From assembly GCF_001661265.1 (NCBI RefSeq), contig NW_017567008.1, forward strand, positions 102,163-166,162: 64,000 bases of DNA, given 5' to 3'. The stretch is from Saitoella complicata NRRL Y-17804. Lineage: Eukaryota; Ascomycota; Saitoellomycetes; Saitoellales; Saitoellaceae. The notes beneath the pieces were generated by a model. That model saw only the letters and a list, made by a program, of their open reading frames with translations, was not told the origin of the DNA and searched no databases. Below are positions 42,622-53,744 of this stretch, in pieces (position 1 is the stretch's first letter; every line of letters starts with the position of its first letter). Position numbers and translations under genes: made by a program.

Positions 42622-43342
42622 TTACTCAAACTCATCCCAATCATCGTCATCTTCACCTGCGGTGTTCTTCTGACTTGAGAAGCCGAAGATGCTCTTTGGC
42701 GTAGCATCTTCTGCAACCTTTGGTCTCTCTACCACTCCGCATCCCACGAATCTCCATTCCAGCGTTGCAGTTGTGAAACCGTCGGTGTTACCGATGTCCT
42801 CAAATCCGATAATCCTGTCCTTCACAGTAGCGTCGACGAAGGACAATACACAAGGGAGGACTTGAATCTTGAGCTTGACAACGAGGAAGGGGACTTTCTC
42901 GACATCGACTTTGACGAACCGCGTGCCAAGGTGCTTCTTTGCAAGTAATGACAGGTGGGAGTGCATGATATCACATCTTCGGAAATCCTTATGGTAAAAG
43001 TGTGCAATCACTCGCTTTTTGGTACTATAGAGACATCAGGTCAGCGTCCTTGAGCAACCAAGAATAAACCCACGTTGTCAATTCCATTAGTGTCTTGTCA
43101 TCTGTAATATCCTCGTACGCTCCTCCTCCTGCCTCCTTGAACTCTTTCTCTTTCGCGAGCTGCTCAGATAATTGTTGCATGCGTTGCTCTCTGAATCCGT
43201 AGTCATTTTCCTCATTCTCAAGTTCCTCGAAAAGGGCGTCCTCGTCAATGTCGCTATCTTGATCATCCCTAGCCTCCCTACCAAGGGAATCAGTGTAGCG
43301 GTCGACAAGGTGTGCGACGGAAGCGTGGATCTCGTCCGACAT
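42622..43342 (-). CDS. PLP1: Phosducin-like protein Plp1 (TXNDC9 homolog)
   Basis: Thioredoxin-fold co-chaperone of the CCT chaperonin, acting in tubulin and actin folding. Two exons (43074-43342 and 42622-43024, intron 49 nt) give 223 aa. The N-terminus is acidic and helical (DEDALFEELENEENDYGFRE). After splicing the thioredoxin-like domain reads TTKKRVIAHFYHKDFRRCDI, then HLGTRFVKVDVEKVPFLVVK and KIQVLPCVLSFVDA, keeping the single cysteine and the cis-proline. The tail is acidic (GEDDDDWDEFE) as in the family. Confidence 0.93.
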
Positions 43343-43791
43343 GGCAAAATGAGGTTGAAGGTGACAACGACAGAAGGGAGATTGATGTGAGTGTTGTGAT
43401 TCCCAGTGATAATAATGGGGTCACTGAGGGCGAGAGCAAATGCTGGAAGTTGTTGTGCTGATCGCAGTGTTTGGTTCGTATACGACGCGTTCTGCAGGTC
43501 TTGAAGGTTATCGCAGTGATAGCAGGCTACAATGAAAAAGCTCCTAAGATAAATCAACTGTATCCTAGAGGATATTCATGTTTCTACCTTTCTGATAATG
43601 CGCTTGTGGGTCCTTCGGTAACGTAGACACAGTCCTTCGGTAACGTAGACACCCTATTTTTGCCTTCCTCGGCGCACACATAACACCCGGAATCCGACGG
43701 TGAACCCCGCACTCTCCGAACGCCATTTACCAGGCCATATACCCCAGATAGCCTCGGAACATTCTTGATAGCATCATCAATCACTCTCGCG
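43343..43791. promoter_or_regulatory. Divergent region PLP1/MTO1
   Basis: 449 bp between the two ATGs. It contains the perfect 22-bp tandem duplication listed separately. No gene. Confidence 0.5.
43610..43653. repeat. Perfect tandem duplication, 2 x 22 bp
   Basis: The unit GTCCTTCGGTAACGTAGACA plus two bases (CA then CC) occurs twice head to tail, about 140-180 bp before the MTO1 ATG. It may be a recent slippage or a duplicated factor site. Confidence 0.85.
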
Positions 43792-45816
43792 ATGTTTGCT
43801 CGCAGACCGGCAGTTTCTTTTAAGGTCTCTGTTGCGTACAGACCCCTCATTCGCCTTCGACGTTCTCTTGCAACTACCACATCAACACTCCCTTACGATG
43901 TCGTTGTCATCGGTGGTGGACACGCCGGATCCGAAGCTTCGGCCGGAGCAGCACGTGCTGGAGCGAGGACCCTCTTGATCACTCAGAAACTCGAGACTAT
44001 CGGTGAAATGTCGTGCAATCCGTCATTTGGAGGAATTGGCAAGGGCACGCTTGTTCGGGAGGTCGATGCCCTCGATGGAGTGTGCGGCAAAGTTTGTGAC
44101 AAGGCGGGAGTTCAATTTCGGGTGCTGAATGTGTCGAAGGGACCGGCCGTGTGGGGACCCAGAGCACAGATGGATCGCAAGCTTTACAAGAAGCATATGC
44201 AGGAGACGTTGTTTAACTACCCGAATTTGTCGATTATGGCTGGCAGTGTTCATGATATCGTTGTGGAACATGACGCAGCGGCTGAAGGAAGTGAGGATCG
44301 GGTACCAGGACAGTATGGAAAGATTACGGGTGTGAAACTGGAAAGCGGCGAGATTATCCCAACATCACATGTCGTGGTTACTACAGGGACGTTTTTGGGA
44401 GGTGAGATCCATATCGGCTTGGAGGCGTATCCCGCCGGACGTATCGGCGACGAGGCATCTCTTGGTTTGTCCAAGTCACTGAAGGACGCTGGCTTCGAGC
44501 TTGGCCGATTGAAGACCGGCACACCCCCTCGTCTTGACGGAAAGACTATCGACTATACCAACCTTGAACGTCAGGATGGTGACGAACCTCCACGACCTTT
44601 CTCTTTCATGAACACAGAAGTCGCCGTTTCCACGGCAGACCAGCTTCCTTGCTGGATGACCAGAACGAATGAAGCAACCCACGAGATCATCCGTAACAAC
44701 CTTGACAAATCCATCCATATCCGCGAAACCGTCAAGGGTCCTCGATATTGCCCATCCATCGAATCCAAGATCATTCGCTTCGCGTCGAAGGACAGCCACA
44801 GAATTTGGCTCGAGCCAGAAGGCTTTGATACTGACGTTGTCTATCCCAATGGTATCTCCATGACCTTGCCAGTCGATATTCAAGAACAAATGCTCCGCAC
44901 TATTCCTGGTCTCAAGAATGTCACCATGACCCGTCCTGGATACGGTGTCGAGTACGATTATGTCGATCCCCGTGAACTTCGACCAACCCTCGAAACCAAG
45001 CGGATTTGTGGGCTATGGCTTGCTGGTCAGATCAACGGTACTACAGGATACGAAGAAGCTGCAGCACAAGGTGTCCTTGCTGGTATCAACGCCGGCCTGG
45101 CCGCACAGCACAAAGAGCCCATCACGATCAGTCGTGCCCAGGCTTACATCGGAGTCTTGGTTGATGACCTCGTAACAAAGGGTGTCGAGGAACCATACCG
45201 TATGTTCACAAGCCGAAGCGAATTCCGTTTGTCTGTCCGCGCAGACAACGCCGACCTTCGCTTGACGGAGATCGGTAGAGCCGCAGGCGTCGTCAGCGAT
45301 GAACGATGGGATGTTTATCAGCGCGAAAAAGCTTTGCTGGATTTGGGAATGGCCGCCCTCGAGAAAGAGAAATTGACTCCACAAGAATGGGCCGAGAAGG
45401 GCTTCCAGATCGGTCAGGACGGACAGCGCAGGTCTGCTCGCCAGCTCCTGACGGGACCCAAGGTCACCATCGAGGACTTCATCCAGCACATTCCAGTGCT
45501 TGCCACCATTGCACCTCACCTGCGTGAACGTCTTGACAGGGAAGCTTCCTACGCTTTTCACATCCGCCGTCAAGAAAAGGATATCAGGTTCATGATGGCA
45601 TCCGACGAGTCCCTTAAACTTCCCCTCAACCTGGATTACGAGAGCTTGACAGGTTTGAGTGCCGAGGAAAAGCACGTCTTGAGCACGATCAGACCACAAA
45701 ACTTGGGCATGGCCAAAAGGCTTCAGGGAGTCACGCCGGGTGCGTTGTTGTCTTTACTGAGGTATGTGCAGAAGGAAGGAAGGAAGCCTGCTGAGTTATC
45801 CGAAGCAAGTGCTTGA
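43792..45816 (+). CDS. MTO1: Mitochondrial tRNA modification flavoprotein Mto1 (MnmG/GidA)
   Basis: FAD-dependent partner of Mss1 in U34 modification of mitochondrial tRNAs. A single exon of 674 aa from the ATG at 43792 ([12 protein letters not shown]), whose first about 30 residues form an arginine-rich presequence. The frame is open further upstream but without an ATG. The FAD motif [14 protein letters not shown] is at about 36-50, then [29 protein letters not shown] and [20 protein letters not shown]. The C-terminal helical domain ends with [16 protein letters not shown]. Full length for the family. Confidence 0.97.
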   Translation: MFARRPAVSFKVSVAYRPLIRLRRSLATTTSTLPYDVVVIGGGHAGSEASAGAARAGARTLLITQKLETIGEMSCNPSFGGIGKGTLVREVDALDGVCGKVCDKAGVQFRVLNVSKGPAVWGPRAQMDRKLYKKHMQETLFNYPNLSIMAGSVHDIVVEHDAAAEGSEDRVPGQYGKITGVKLESGEIIPTSHVVVTTGTFLGGEIHIGLEAYPAGRIGDEASLGLSKSLKDAGFELGRLKTGTPPRLDGKTIDYTNLERQDGDEPPRPFSFMNTEVAVSTADQLPCWMTRTNEATHEIIRNNLDKSIHIRETVKGPRYCPSIESKIIRFASKDSHRIWLEPEGFDTDVVYPNGISMTLPVDIQEQMLRTIPGLKNVTMTRPGYGVEYDYVDPRELRPTLETKRICGLWLAGQINGTTGYEEAAAQGVLAGINAGLAAQHKEPITISRAQAYIGVLVDDLVTKGVEEPYRMFTSRSEFRLSVRADNADLRLTEIGRAAGVVSDERWDVYQREKALLDLGMAALEKEKLTPQEWAEKGFQIGQDGQRRSARQLLTGPKVTIEDFIQHIPVLATIAPHLRERLDREASYAFHIRRQEKDIRFMMASDESLKLPLNLDYESLTGLSAEEKHVLSTIRPQNLGMAKRLQGVTPGALLSLLRYVQKEGRKPAELSEASA

Positions 45817-46183
45817 GCAGATGTTTATTATGTTGTGGCATTATTTCCTTGGTTTGAATGGCGGTGCATAGGCGTTATCTGTTATTATTGTCGACAATCA
45901 CGATGAATATTCACACCTTTGTTTTTGAAGATCATGACCGTGGCCACTTCTAGTACGTCACATACCTCCAGGGATGTTAGATTCTAAGCAATGAATGGAA
46001 AAAGCAAAGCGACTCAATTGATCTCTGTTTCACATCTCAAAAACGTTAGGTAACTGAAACGTTCATACCGGCCGAACATCACAAAATAAGAAAACGACAC
46101 ACAAAGAGAGAACGAGCAACATAAAGAACAAAAACAAAGATAGTCCATGCATTAACACCCCACGACCATCATTGGTCTATGAA
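45817..46183. other. Convergent 3' regions MTO1/KNR4
   Basis: 367 bp of 3' untranslated sequence, A-rich toward the right. No gene seen. Confidence 0.5.
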
Positions 46184-47824
46184 TTAAGCGTCAACCTCCT
46201 TGACGTCTTCAGTCTCCGTGAGTTTCTCCGCCACAACTTCGGTTTCTTGATCGTTCTTGTCCGCGGAGGTTTTCTCCCCCTCAACTTTGAGTTCCTCTTC
46301 GGTCTCTTCTGGCTTCTCCTCATCCATAATCTCCTCCTCATTGGCGCTCTCGGCCTTCTCTTGGGCCTCAACCTCAACCTCAGGCTCAACCGGCCTCTCG
46401 GTCTCCTCAATCTTCTCCCCACCATCCATCTCAACCTCCTCAAAATCATCTCCCTTAATCGCCTTCGCCTCAACAGCATCAACAGAAGTCGCACCCGTCA
46501 CAGCGGTTGGCTCCGTGGACTCCTGCGAATGCATGCTCAACCCCAACCCGGTCGTAACCGTATCGGTCGTCTCCTGCGCACGTGCCGCAGACTCGGCCTT
46601 CGACTCCAGCTTGCTCGCAACAGGAACACCTGCGGACACAGAGGCCGACTCAGCTTCCTCGGAGACGCGGGCGAGTTTATGTCCGATGGCGGGGGAGGCG
46701 ATGGGGGACATCAGTCGCGGGGCATTTCCATTCGCACCGTTGACAGAAGCACGTTTGTCAGATGATTGCATCGTCCTCCTCTTTTCCCTCCTCCTCAATC
46801 GTGCCTTCAATACATCAAAGTAGTGATCCTCGACGTCGAATGCACCCCTCAACCTCAGCTCACCACTTTCCTCCTCGATACTCCACTTTCCTCCATCAAG
46901 CTCATCTGCGACACCGGCAAGGAGACTTCCCCAGGAGCGAGCAATGACGTACTTGACATCTTGATCGCGACCGAAGAGGATAATCTGTCCCCAACGACCT
47001 GTAGGTCCCGGAGCAAGATCGACACCGATATTGTTACCCTGGAAGTCCTTACCGAGAGGAACCCATCCCGGGTGCGCGTAACGATGCTTGACTGCTCCCT
47101 CCGGTCTCGAAGATTGTTTGGCCAAGATAGCCTGAACCTGTGCCGCAGCCTCTCCACCACTCAACAAAGCCTCATCATCCCTCCCAGCAACCGACCGCCA
47201 TAAATTCCACTCCTCCAAAATCTCTTCACAATCAAGAAGTGTGACGCCAAAGAGAATGCCAGTCGGGTACCCGCCGCGTTCTTGACCGTCGTGAACGTAG
47301 AGGGATTCAACGACGTCCCGGGGCAAGGAAACACCGAGCTGTTGCTCGAGCTCTTCGACGTCTGGAACGGTTGCTGGGTATGATAATTGGTCCCATAGTT
47401 CGTGGTAGTGTTCTTCTGCCCACCTATCGATTCTCCTCCAGCTTTCACTTACAGGCGGAGGAGGCGGTAAGCCATCCGCTCCGAAATCCTGTAGAGGGAT
47501 GGCCGTACTCGAACTCTGCGGTGCGAGTTGGGGTCTGGGTGAGTAAGCGATACCCGGCCCGTACGGAGACTGAGGCGGGTACATGCCGGTATTCGCGAAT
47601 TGAGTTTGTGAAGGTGAATTAAGGTCGTAACTGGAGTAACTCTGCGTCTGTGTAAGAACCTCAGTCGACCGTCCGAAGCCGTTGGAGATGGCATTTAGTT
47701 CTGCTGGGTGACCAGGGTCTACTACACCCGAGGCATAAGGTGAACGATGCGTACGAGGATCAGCGTGTCGATTGCTCGTAGAGAGTGACTGGAAAAACGA
47801 ACTGACTGATGAAAGGAACGGCAT
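46184..47824 (-). CDS. KNR4: Cell-wall assembly regulator Knr4/Smi1
   Basis: Couples cell-wall integrity (Slt2 MAPK) signalling to chitin and glucan synthesis. A single exon of 546 aa. The N-terminal 125 residues are low complexity (S/P/Y/Q). The SUKH (Smi1/Knr4) domain covers about 130-330: SESWRRIDRWAEEHYHELWD, a LEQQLGVSLPRDVVESLYVH block, YPTGILFGVTLLDCEEILEE, GWVPLGKDFQGNNIGVDLAP and RWGQIILFGRDQDVKYVI. The C-terminal about 190 residues are acidic and disordered, ending in E/K-rich repeats, as in fungal Knr4. Confidence 0.95.
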   Translation of the reverse strand: MPFLSSVSSFFQSLSTSNRHADPRTHRSPYASGVVDPGHPAELNAISNGFGRSTEVLTQTQSYSSYDLNSPSQTQFANTGMYPPQSPYGPGIAYSPRPQLAPQSSSTAIPLQDFGADGLPPPPPVSESWRRIDRWAEEHYHELWDQLSYPATVPDVEELEQQLGVSLPRDVVESLYVHDGQERGGYPTGILFGVTLLDCEEILEEWNLWRSVAGRDDEALLSGGEAAAQVQAILAKQSSRPEGAVKHRYAHPGWVPLGKDFQGNNIGVDLAPGPTGRWGQIILFGRDQDVKYVIARSWGSLLAGVADELDGGKWSIEEESGELRLRGAFDVEDHYFDVLKARLRRREKRRTMQSSDKRASVNGANGNAPRLMSPIASPAIGHKLARVSEEAESASVSAGVPVASKLESKAESAARAQETTDTVTTGLGLSMHSQESTEPTAVTGATSVDAVEAKAIKGDDFEEVEMDGGEKIEETERPVEPEVEVEAQEKAESANEEEIMDEEKPEETEEELKVEGEKTSADKNDQETEVVAEKLTETEDVKEVDA

Positions 47825-48318
47825 TGTCGTGGTCGTCGTCTCGTCGTCGAGGGAGTGAACCTAACCTGACCTTACCAGTGCTTCGTATTGACGAACCCCT
47901 GAAAGTGCAATGTTGTGGAATGCACGTGCGAGTGAATTGATTGAGTGATCGAAGTAGATTGCAATTGGTCTCGCGGATAAAACAGCCGAGGAATCCTCCT
48001 TGCAATTGAAATGTCCGTCGAATAAGTGAAGGGGTCTGTTGTGGTCGAGCCCTCTCCTGCTGAGCAACCAGCAACGACAACAAGCTAAGGGGGCTTCCCT
48101 GCTACTGTAGTCTCACATTTCTACGTCGCCGCAAAAAGCCAAGACTTGATAAATACAATTTTATATGAAACTGAAAAGCATCATCAAGGACTTAACTACG
48201 AAAAAACACGACATCCACGACATTAATACGCTTCCCCATTAACATGGGGACGTTGCAACGATCTCATCATCATCAACCGCCTCTTCGAGCGAGCAACACT
48301 AAGCAGAGGAAGAGAGAG
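47825..48318. promoter_or_regulatory. KNR4 upstream region/Mg transporter 3' end
   Basis: 494 bp between tandem minus-strand genes. It holds the KNR4 promoter and leader. Open frames here have no motif. Confidence 0.45.
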
Positions 48319-50481
48319 TCAGATGACCCTGGCCCTCCTCGCAAAGTACATCCCAGCCGAAATAATCAACACCATGAACGCACAAATTCCTCCAAACCAC
48401 GCAAATGTAGGCTGCTCCATCCCAGGAACATGCACGTTCATACCAAACAAACCCGTAATGATGTTCATCGGCACCAAAATCGTACCAATGACAGTAATGC
48501 GGCTAAGCACCACATTGACGCGGTTGTTCGACATGATCGAGTCGACGGAGAGTTGAGCGAGGTAGTTAGAGTGCGAGCGAGAGAGGATCTTCTCGAACTG
48601 CGAGAGGGAAGAAAACATCGTGATCAAATGGTCCTGAATATCGCCCAAATAGAGCCCGATCTCGGATTTCGGGGCGACATCCCAGTGTTCGTTACACCTC
48701 TTCGCAAACATCTTGATCACATCCGCCTTTCCACCAAGCAACCTTATCAAACCCATGACAACCCTGCGACACTCGCCCATGCGCCTCAGCATCTCATTGT
48801 GGTCCTCCGCACGAGCAGTCAAGACAGCGTCCTCGATCAACTCCGTCTCCCTCTCAATCCTTGCCACAAGCGGAGCAAAAGAATCGGTGATGTCGTCAAT
48901 GAGCGCATACCCAATCCAATCGCTCGAAACACTGATGTAATCCCTCAACTGACGGATACGCCTGCGCACGTTCGCCGGGTGCGGAGAAGGCGAGAAGTGG
49001 AAAGAGAGTATTCCATCCCTGAACACAACCAGATAGTGGTTGACGGGCTCGAGATACTCCTCATTGCTCGGATCCGCCTCGAAAGAACGGAAACAGACAA
49101 AGTAATAGGACTTGAACAACTCAACCTTCTCACGAGTCTCCTGGGTACGAATATCTTCAGCCGTCAAGGGATGGATACCGAAAGCCTTCGCCAACATCCT
49201 CATCTCCGCGTCCGAAGGATTAAGACAATCCAACCACCACGTCCCATTCTGCGCCGAGAACAAATCGCGGAAGGACTGACCCTCCTGCGTCAAATCTCCC
49301 ATGGTAACGGCATGAATCGTCTCATCCATCTCCGAATTAAAGAACGAGAAACGCTCCGGCTTCTCTTTCTCCCTCTCACCCTCATCTCCACCACGCCTCG
49401 CGCGGAACTTCTCACCAAGACCGGAGATACCTCCCATCGTAGTCTCAACCGTGTTCGTCTTCCTTAACTCCGGAAGCGCAGCAGAAGCCTTAGTCATAGC
49501 ATGATCAATCGCAATCGTCTGCTTCTCCAAGTCAATGTCATCCTCATCCGCAATCGCACTCCCATCCCTTCCATCTCCTCCGTATCCTGCGTATCCACCA
49601 GCACCATACGGATACATCCTCGCCCTAAAAGCAGACGAGCTCGAGTACTTCCGGCTATGGCCCTGGCTGGAACCAGCACTCCCGCCCTCCTCACTCATGA
49701 AACTCCCGCGACGCGCCCTTTCCTCCTCCACGAACTCCTCGATCTCGTCGAAGTCGATGATACCCGGCGCGGAAGGCTCGTCAGACATCGGGAAACAAAC
49801 ATCCTCTTCGGCGGGTTGAGCAGTGTGGTTAGAGTCAACACGGCTGACCGCATCATCATCCTTCACCAAGGGGAAGGGATCAATGGTACCGGCGCGGGTG
49901 CGGCGGTTACCAGAGGGAGTACGGACGAGGTCATTCCTGTTGTTCCAGCTACGACGGGAAGTCGTCGACCCAGAAGACGAAGAAGACCTTCTCCTCTGCG
50001 GCCTAACGTCCTGAAAATCAATGATCCTGGACCTGGTAGCCGTACCTCCATTGTTGGGGTCCGAAATCTCCCTCATCGGACTCGGACGAACCTCCATGAA
50101 GCGGTCGTTCGTCTCACGTCGCGGACGGGCCGCAGACTGGGGTCCGTCGCGGGAAGAAGGGGGAGGAGAAAGTGCTTCCTCGACGATGATGCGCTCGACG
50201 GCGGTATCATCGCTTTTGTTGCTTCGCCTCGCATAGGCCATGGCACTTTCCGCATCTAACCTGGCTTCGTCGACGTCGACGTCAACATTGTCAGTCCCAA
50301 CACGTTGCGCAAGAACGCGAGGAGACGAAATGGGATGAACAGCCGGAGAAGGCGGAACGAGGCTGTTGGAGCGGCCACGAGGGAGGTTGTGGGGTTGGTT
50401 ACGGTGATCGAGAAGTTCCTCGGACTGACGACCGACAGGGGAGCCAGGGCTCATGTCGACGGGGGAATCGGTGTCGGACAT
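48319..50481 (-). CDS. CorA-type magnesium transporter, Alr/Mnr2 family
   Basis: Fungal CorA-superfamily Mg2+ channel of the plasma membrane (Alr1/2) or vacuole (Mnr2); I cannot decide between them. A single coding exon of 720 aa. The N-terminal about 330 residues are disordered, S/R/D-rich. The cytosolic domain follows (NGTWWLDCLNPSDAEMRMLA, HPLTAEDIRTQETREKVELF), then a long helix. Two C-terminal membrane spans carry the signature GMN at residues 680-682 (ITGLFGMNVHVPGMEQPTFA). A likely intron in the 5' leader lies at 50532-50610 (donor GTGAGT, branch GCTAAC, acceptor TTCCAG). Confidence 0.94.
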   Translation of the reverse strand: MSDTDSPVDMSPGSPVGRQSEELLDHRNQPHNLPRGRSNSLVPPSPAVHPISSPRVLAQRVGTDNVDVDVDEARLDAESAMAYARRSNKSDDTAVERIIVEEALSPPPSSRDGPQSAARPRRETNDRFMEVRPSPMREISDPNNGGTATRSRIIDFQDVRPQRRRSSSSSGSTTSRRSWNNRNDLVRTPSGNRRTRAGTIDPFPLVKDDDAVSRVDSNHTAQPAEEDVCFPMSDEPSAPGIIDFDEIEEFVEEERARRGSFMSEEGGSAGSSQGHSRKYSSSSAFRARMYPYGAGGYAGYGGDGRDGSAIADEDDIDLEKQTIAIDHAMTKASAALPELRKTNTVETTMGGISGLGEKFRARRGGDEGEREKEKPERFSFFNSEMDETIHAVTMGDLTQEGQSFRDLFSAQNGTWWLDCLNPSDAEMRMLAKAFGIHPLTAEDIRTQETREKVELFKSYYFVCFRSFEADPSNEEYLEPVNHYLVVFRDGILSFHFSPSPHPANVRRRIRQLRDYISVSSDWIGYALIDDITDSFAPLVARIERETELIEDAVLTARAEDHNEMLRRMGECRRVVMGLIRLLGGKADVIKMFAKRCNEHWDVAPKSEIGLYLGDIQDHLITMFSSLSQFEKILSRSHSNYLAQLSVDSIMSNNRVNVVLSRITVIGTILVPMNIITGLFGMNVHVPGMEQPTFAWFGGICAFMVLIISAGMYFARRARVI

Positions 50482-51458
50482 AATGATATGATGATAATAA
50501 TCAACAGTTTTTGATGGTTTTTCAGAGTGGACTGGAAGAAGGCAAAAGTTAGCGATCCGATGTCGATCACGAAGTCATGTGCGGCATATATGCCATGTTG
50601 CAAAACTCACCTCAACAAAGAACCCAGTAAGATACGATACTTGGAAGTAGTCTTTCTTGAAAGCAAGATAAGATTTCGTTCCTCAGATATCAGTCGAACG
50701 TAGTAGTAACGAACAAACAGCAGAACCCAACAGGTTCAACAGACAACAGATGATGACAGTGACAGTTTCAATGAGAATAGCAGACAAAGCCCAATTATGG
50801 CGGCTTCTTGACGTCTCCGCTCAAGAAAGGAAGTGGAACCGTCAGAGAGGGAGAGATGAACGGGTGAGCGCGCTGGGTGAAAGCTCGCGTAAAGCCCGCC
50901 AACTTTGATGGATGATGTAAGAGAAAAGTAGCGGTTGACGAACCGGGAAGGATATGAACAGAGGTGCAAAGCTTTACGCTCCTTGTGTCCTCTGCGAAAG
51001 TGGTTGTGGGGTGAACTGAAAGGTGAAAACTAGATCAAGGGTTGAAGCCTGACGTTGGTGTCTCTGTTCCGCGGTCGGGTGGTGATGTAACCGGGTGGTT
51101 GATGGGTGTAAATAACGCGACAACGATGAGTAGACCTCGACTTCCTCTGCTGTTACTCGATTGATTGCACTGCTTTTCCTTCTCGACAATTGGTCAATTG
51201 GTCAACAACACCTTTTTTGGGAGGGTGGTGGTTGGGTTATGTACTGTAGAAGACGGCCGCGGCCCAAGAAAAATGGCGCCGCCAACTGACTGCCTTTGTG
51301 GTGCGCGCACTAATGACCCTCCCTCCACGGTTAAGCTCAAGCTTGGCAATTTGGCAAGCCAGACTGGAACAGATTGGAGGGTAATGCTAACCGACGCACA
51401 CCTGAACCTACAGCCTGCATTTACCCGTGTAGCCTGAACGTCGTGCACCACAAGATCA
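50482..51458. promoter_or_regulatory. 977-bp divergent region Mg transporter/SPC1
   Basis: Long intergenic space with no supported gene. It contains the probable leader intron of the transporter (50532-50610, 79 nt) and two ATTGGTC units nine bases apart near 51187-51203, which read as inverted CCAAT boxes. The long leader suggests regulated expression of the transporter. Confidence 0.5.
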
Positions 51459-51829
51459 ATGGCATCCATCGTAGACACGCTGGTACGGGGGAGCATCGTA
51501 TGCCATTTTCTTCCTCTTTCTTAAGCCATTCTAATGGGGGGTTGTAGGACTTCCACGGCCAACGCCTCGCGGACACACTCACCCAATCAATCCTAATCAT
51601 CTCCGCCATCGTCGGCTTCATCGTCGGACTGGCCCTCCAAGACATCAGGTACACCGTCTTCTCTACACTCGTCGGAGCCGGAATCACGGTTCTCATCGTC
51701 GTGCCGCCATGGCCCTTCTATAACGCGCACCCGGTGAAGTTCCAGGCGTCACAGAAGAAGGCAGCGGCATTGACAGTTGAGGAGAAGAAGGAGGAGCAGA
51801 AGGGCGCCAAGATTGTTTACAAATCATGA
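51459..51829 (+). CDS. SPC1: Signal peptidase complex subunit Spc1 (12 kDa)
   Basis: Non-catalytic subunit of the ER signal peptidase. Two exons (51459-51482 and 51548-51829, intron 65 nt) give 101 aa. The first exon encodes only MASIVDTL; the second gives DFHGQRLADTLTQSILIISA, a membrane hairpin (SAIVGFIVGLALQDIRYTVF and STLVGAGITVLIVVPPWPFY), then a charged cytosolic tail with EEKKEEQKG. FHGQ and the PPWPFYN end of the second span are family hallmarks. Confidence 0.93.
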
Positions 51830-52101
51830 GAACGACACTTCTGACAGTATGAATGCAGAGGAGGTCCGCGATAAGACACGCATGCGTGCTATACGCGTCG
51901 AAAGGCAGCATATACCACGGGAGAGATGTGGTGTACGATTTTGATACCTAATTATGAGCTTGGCAGTGATAACAAAAACTCAAATTCGTTTGCAAAACAT
52001 GCTAAGCGTCAATGTCCATTCATCTTCTCACCATAACCACTACACGCATAGCCATCTATAGAAATAACTACACCTCCCAACCCCTATTATAACAACACCA
52101 T

Positions 52102-53286
52102 CTAGTTCTTAACAGCATCCCTCATGCTCGCCGAACTCGCACTCATGGGAATGCCCTGCGTAGGCAAGCCCTTCTTATTAGCACTCCCCTGCTGCATCTT
52201 CGCAACAGCATAAACAAGACCCGCCGCAAACCCAACAAAAATCGCAGTAACACTTCCAAACGTAACCGGCGCATCAAAGAAGATCAAACCACTCAATGCA
52301 ACAGGCAACTTGTTCAACGCACCGACCATGGAGTACGTGGTGGAGGAAGTAACACGCACACACCAGGCGGAGGTGTATGAGATACCGACGGAGGTGAGTC
52401 CGGAGACGACCATGGCAATGATGAGCGAGTTGCGGGATTCGGCGGGGAAATTACGGGCGAGGTTCTCTGCGCCCCAGTTCTCGAGCGTAAAGGAGCAGAT
52501 GACGAGGACGGGGATGGACAACAAGTTGTTGTAGTACATCGTGTCGAAATCCTTGAAGTTGGTCAACTTGATGCGCTTGCGCATGCCGAGGACGTAGGTA
52601 GCCGAAGAGATACAGTTGATGAGCATCCAGAGGTATCCAGCGTTCAACGTCGACACATCCGACGAGACCACAGCTCCAGATCCGTAGGAGGAGAGCGCAG
52701 CGGAGATATCAGCCCAAGCCGCGACGACACTCGACACAACCATCAATCCAAACGAGAAAAGGGTGATGGGGGTGACACTGCCACCGAACCACAGGACCTC
52801 TCCATACGCGATCAAGATAATCGTCAAGTTCTTGAAGATGGTGTAGACGGGGATCGAGAGGAACTGGAGCGCCTTGGAACCGGTCCAGATCATGATGACG
52901 AGGAGGAGGGAGATGGGGAACCACTTCTTGGCCTCGGTAATAGAGAAGTCGCGGTAGGTAATGATGCCCATAGACTTGCAGACTTGAATTGCGACGACAC
53001 AAACAATTGACTGTCGTCCATCGCATTAGCCATTTACTCTCCGTGTCAGCCCGCAAGGACGACATACCTGAATACACAACAAAAAGAAGTTCAAATTGAA
53101 GTCATACCCACTCAACACATACTTATTCGTAACCGTCATCAAGATACTCGCTCCACAATAACTCAAAATCGGAAACGCAGGAGAATTCAAGAACTGCTCC
53201 ACGCTGGATGGTTCGTCGCGCTTCGTCGAAACACGCTCATCGTCTTCGGGGACGACGACGCGGTAGTCGCCGCGTTTGTCTGACAT
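52102..53286 (-). CDS. VRG4: Golgi GDP-mannose transporter (Vrg4/Gmt1)
   Basis: Nucleotide-sugar antiporter (GDP-mannose in, GMP out) needed for Golgi mannosylation. Two exons (53068-53286 and 52102-53010, intron 57 nt) give 375 aa. About ten membrane spans are visible. The substrate motif GALNKLP is present in [19 protein letters not shown], and the second motif region [19 protein letters not shown] is intact. The N-terminal about 40 residues are hydrophilic and cytosolic. Splicing joins FFLLCIQ to [15 protein letters not shown] as in homologs. Confidence 0.96.
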
Positions 53287-53561
53287 CGTTGCTTATTGAA
53301 AAGAAAGACGAGACGGTGGAGGGGACGGTTGTGTTTTCGAGGCGGGATAAAGTTGCGGGTTTGGGGTTACTTGGTTGGCGCGCGCCGAGACAGCAGGGGC
53401 CTAGGGGCGACGTACAGCGCATTACTTGGCGACTACAGCACTGAAGAGAGGTCAACGTGAAAGGACCGTGATATAATTTGCATATGGAGGAGAGCCGCGC
53501 TCGATGGGAAAGGGTAGAGGGCCGCATGGCCCGGACCTCTGCAGACTGGGGAAAAGCCAAA

Positions 53562-53680
53562 AGATACAGCACCCGAGTATTCCCAGCTGGTCTCCCACGC
53601 TAGTACTGACTGGGCCCTATGATGCTTAACTTAGGAGATCGGACGGGATCCTGTGCTTTCATCATGGTATGGCCGTATCT
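53562..53680 (-). rRNA. 5S ribosomal RNA, copy 6
   Basis: Identical to the other copies over 119 nt. It lies between the GDP-mannose transporter promoter and the MED6 stop, which is 64 bp away. T-runs (TTTT, then TTTT) follow in the transcribed direction. No TATA-like box is obvious upstream. Confidence 0.97.
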
Positions 53681-53744
53681 GGCAGTCAACCTTTTGCACT
53701 TGTGATGAGCGGCTGCTGGGTTGCGTCCTGAACATACAAGCATG

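Noticed and set aside
48244-49467. 407-codon frame on the plus strand
   Set aside because: Antisense to the CorA domain of the Mg transporter; rich in H, R and P with no motif.
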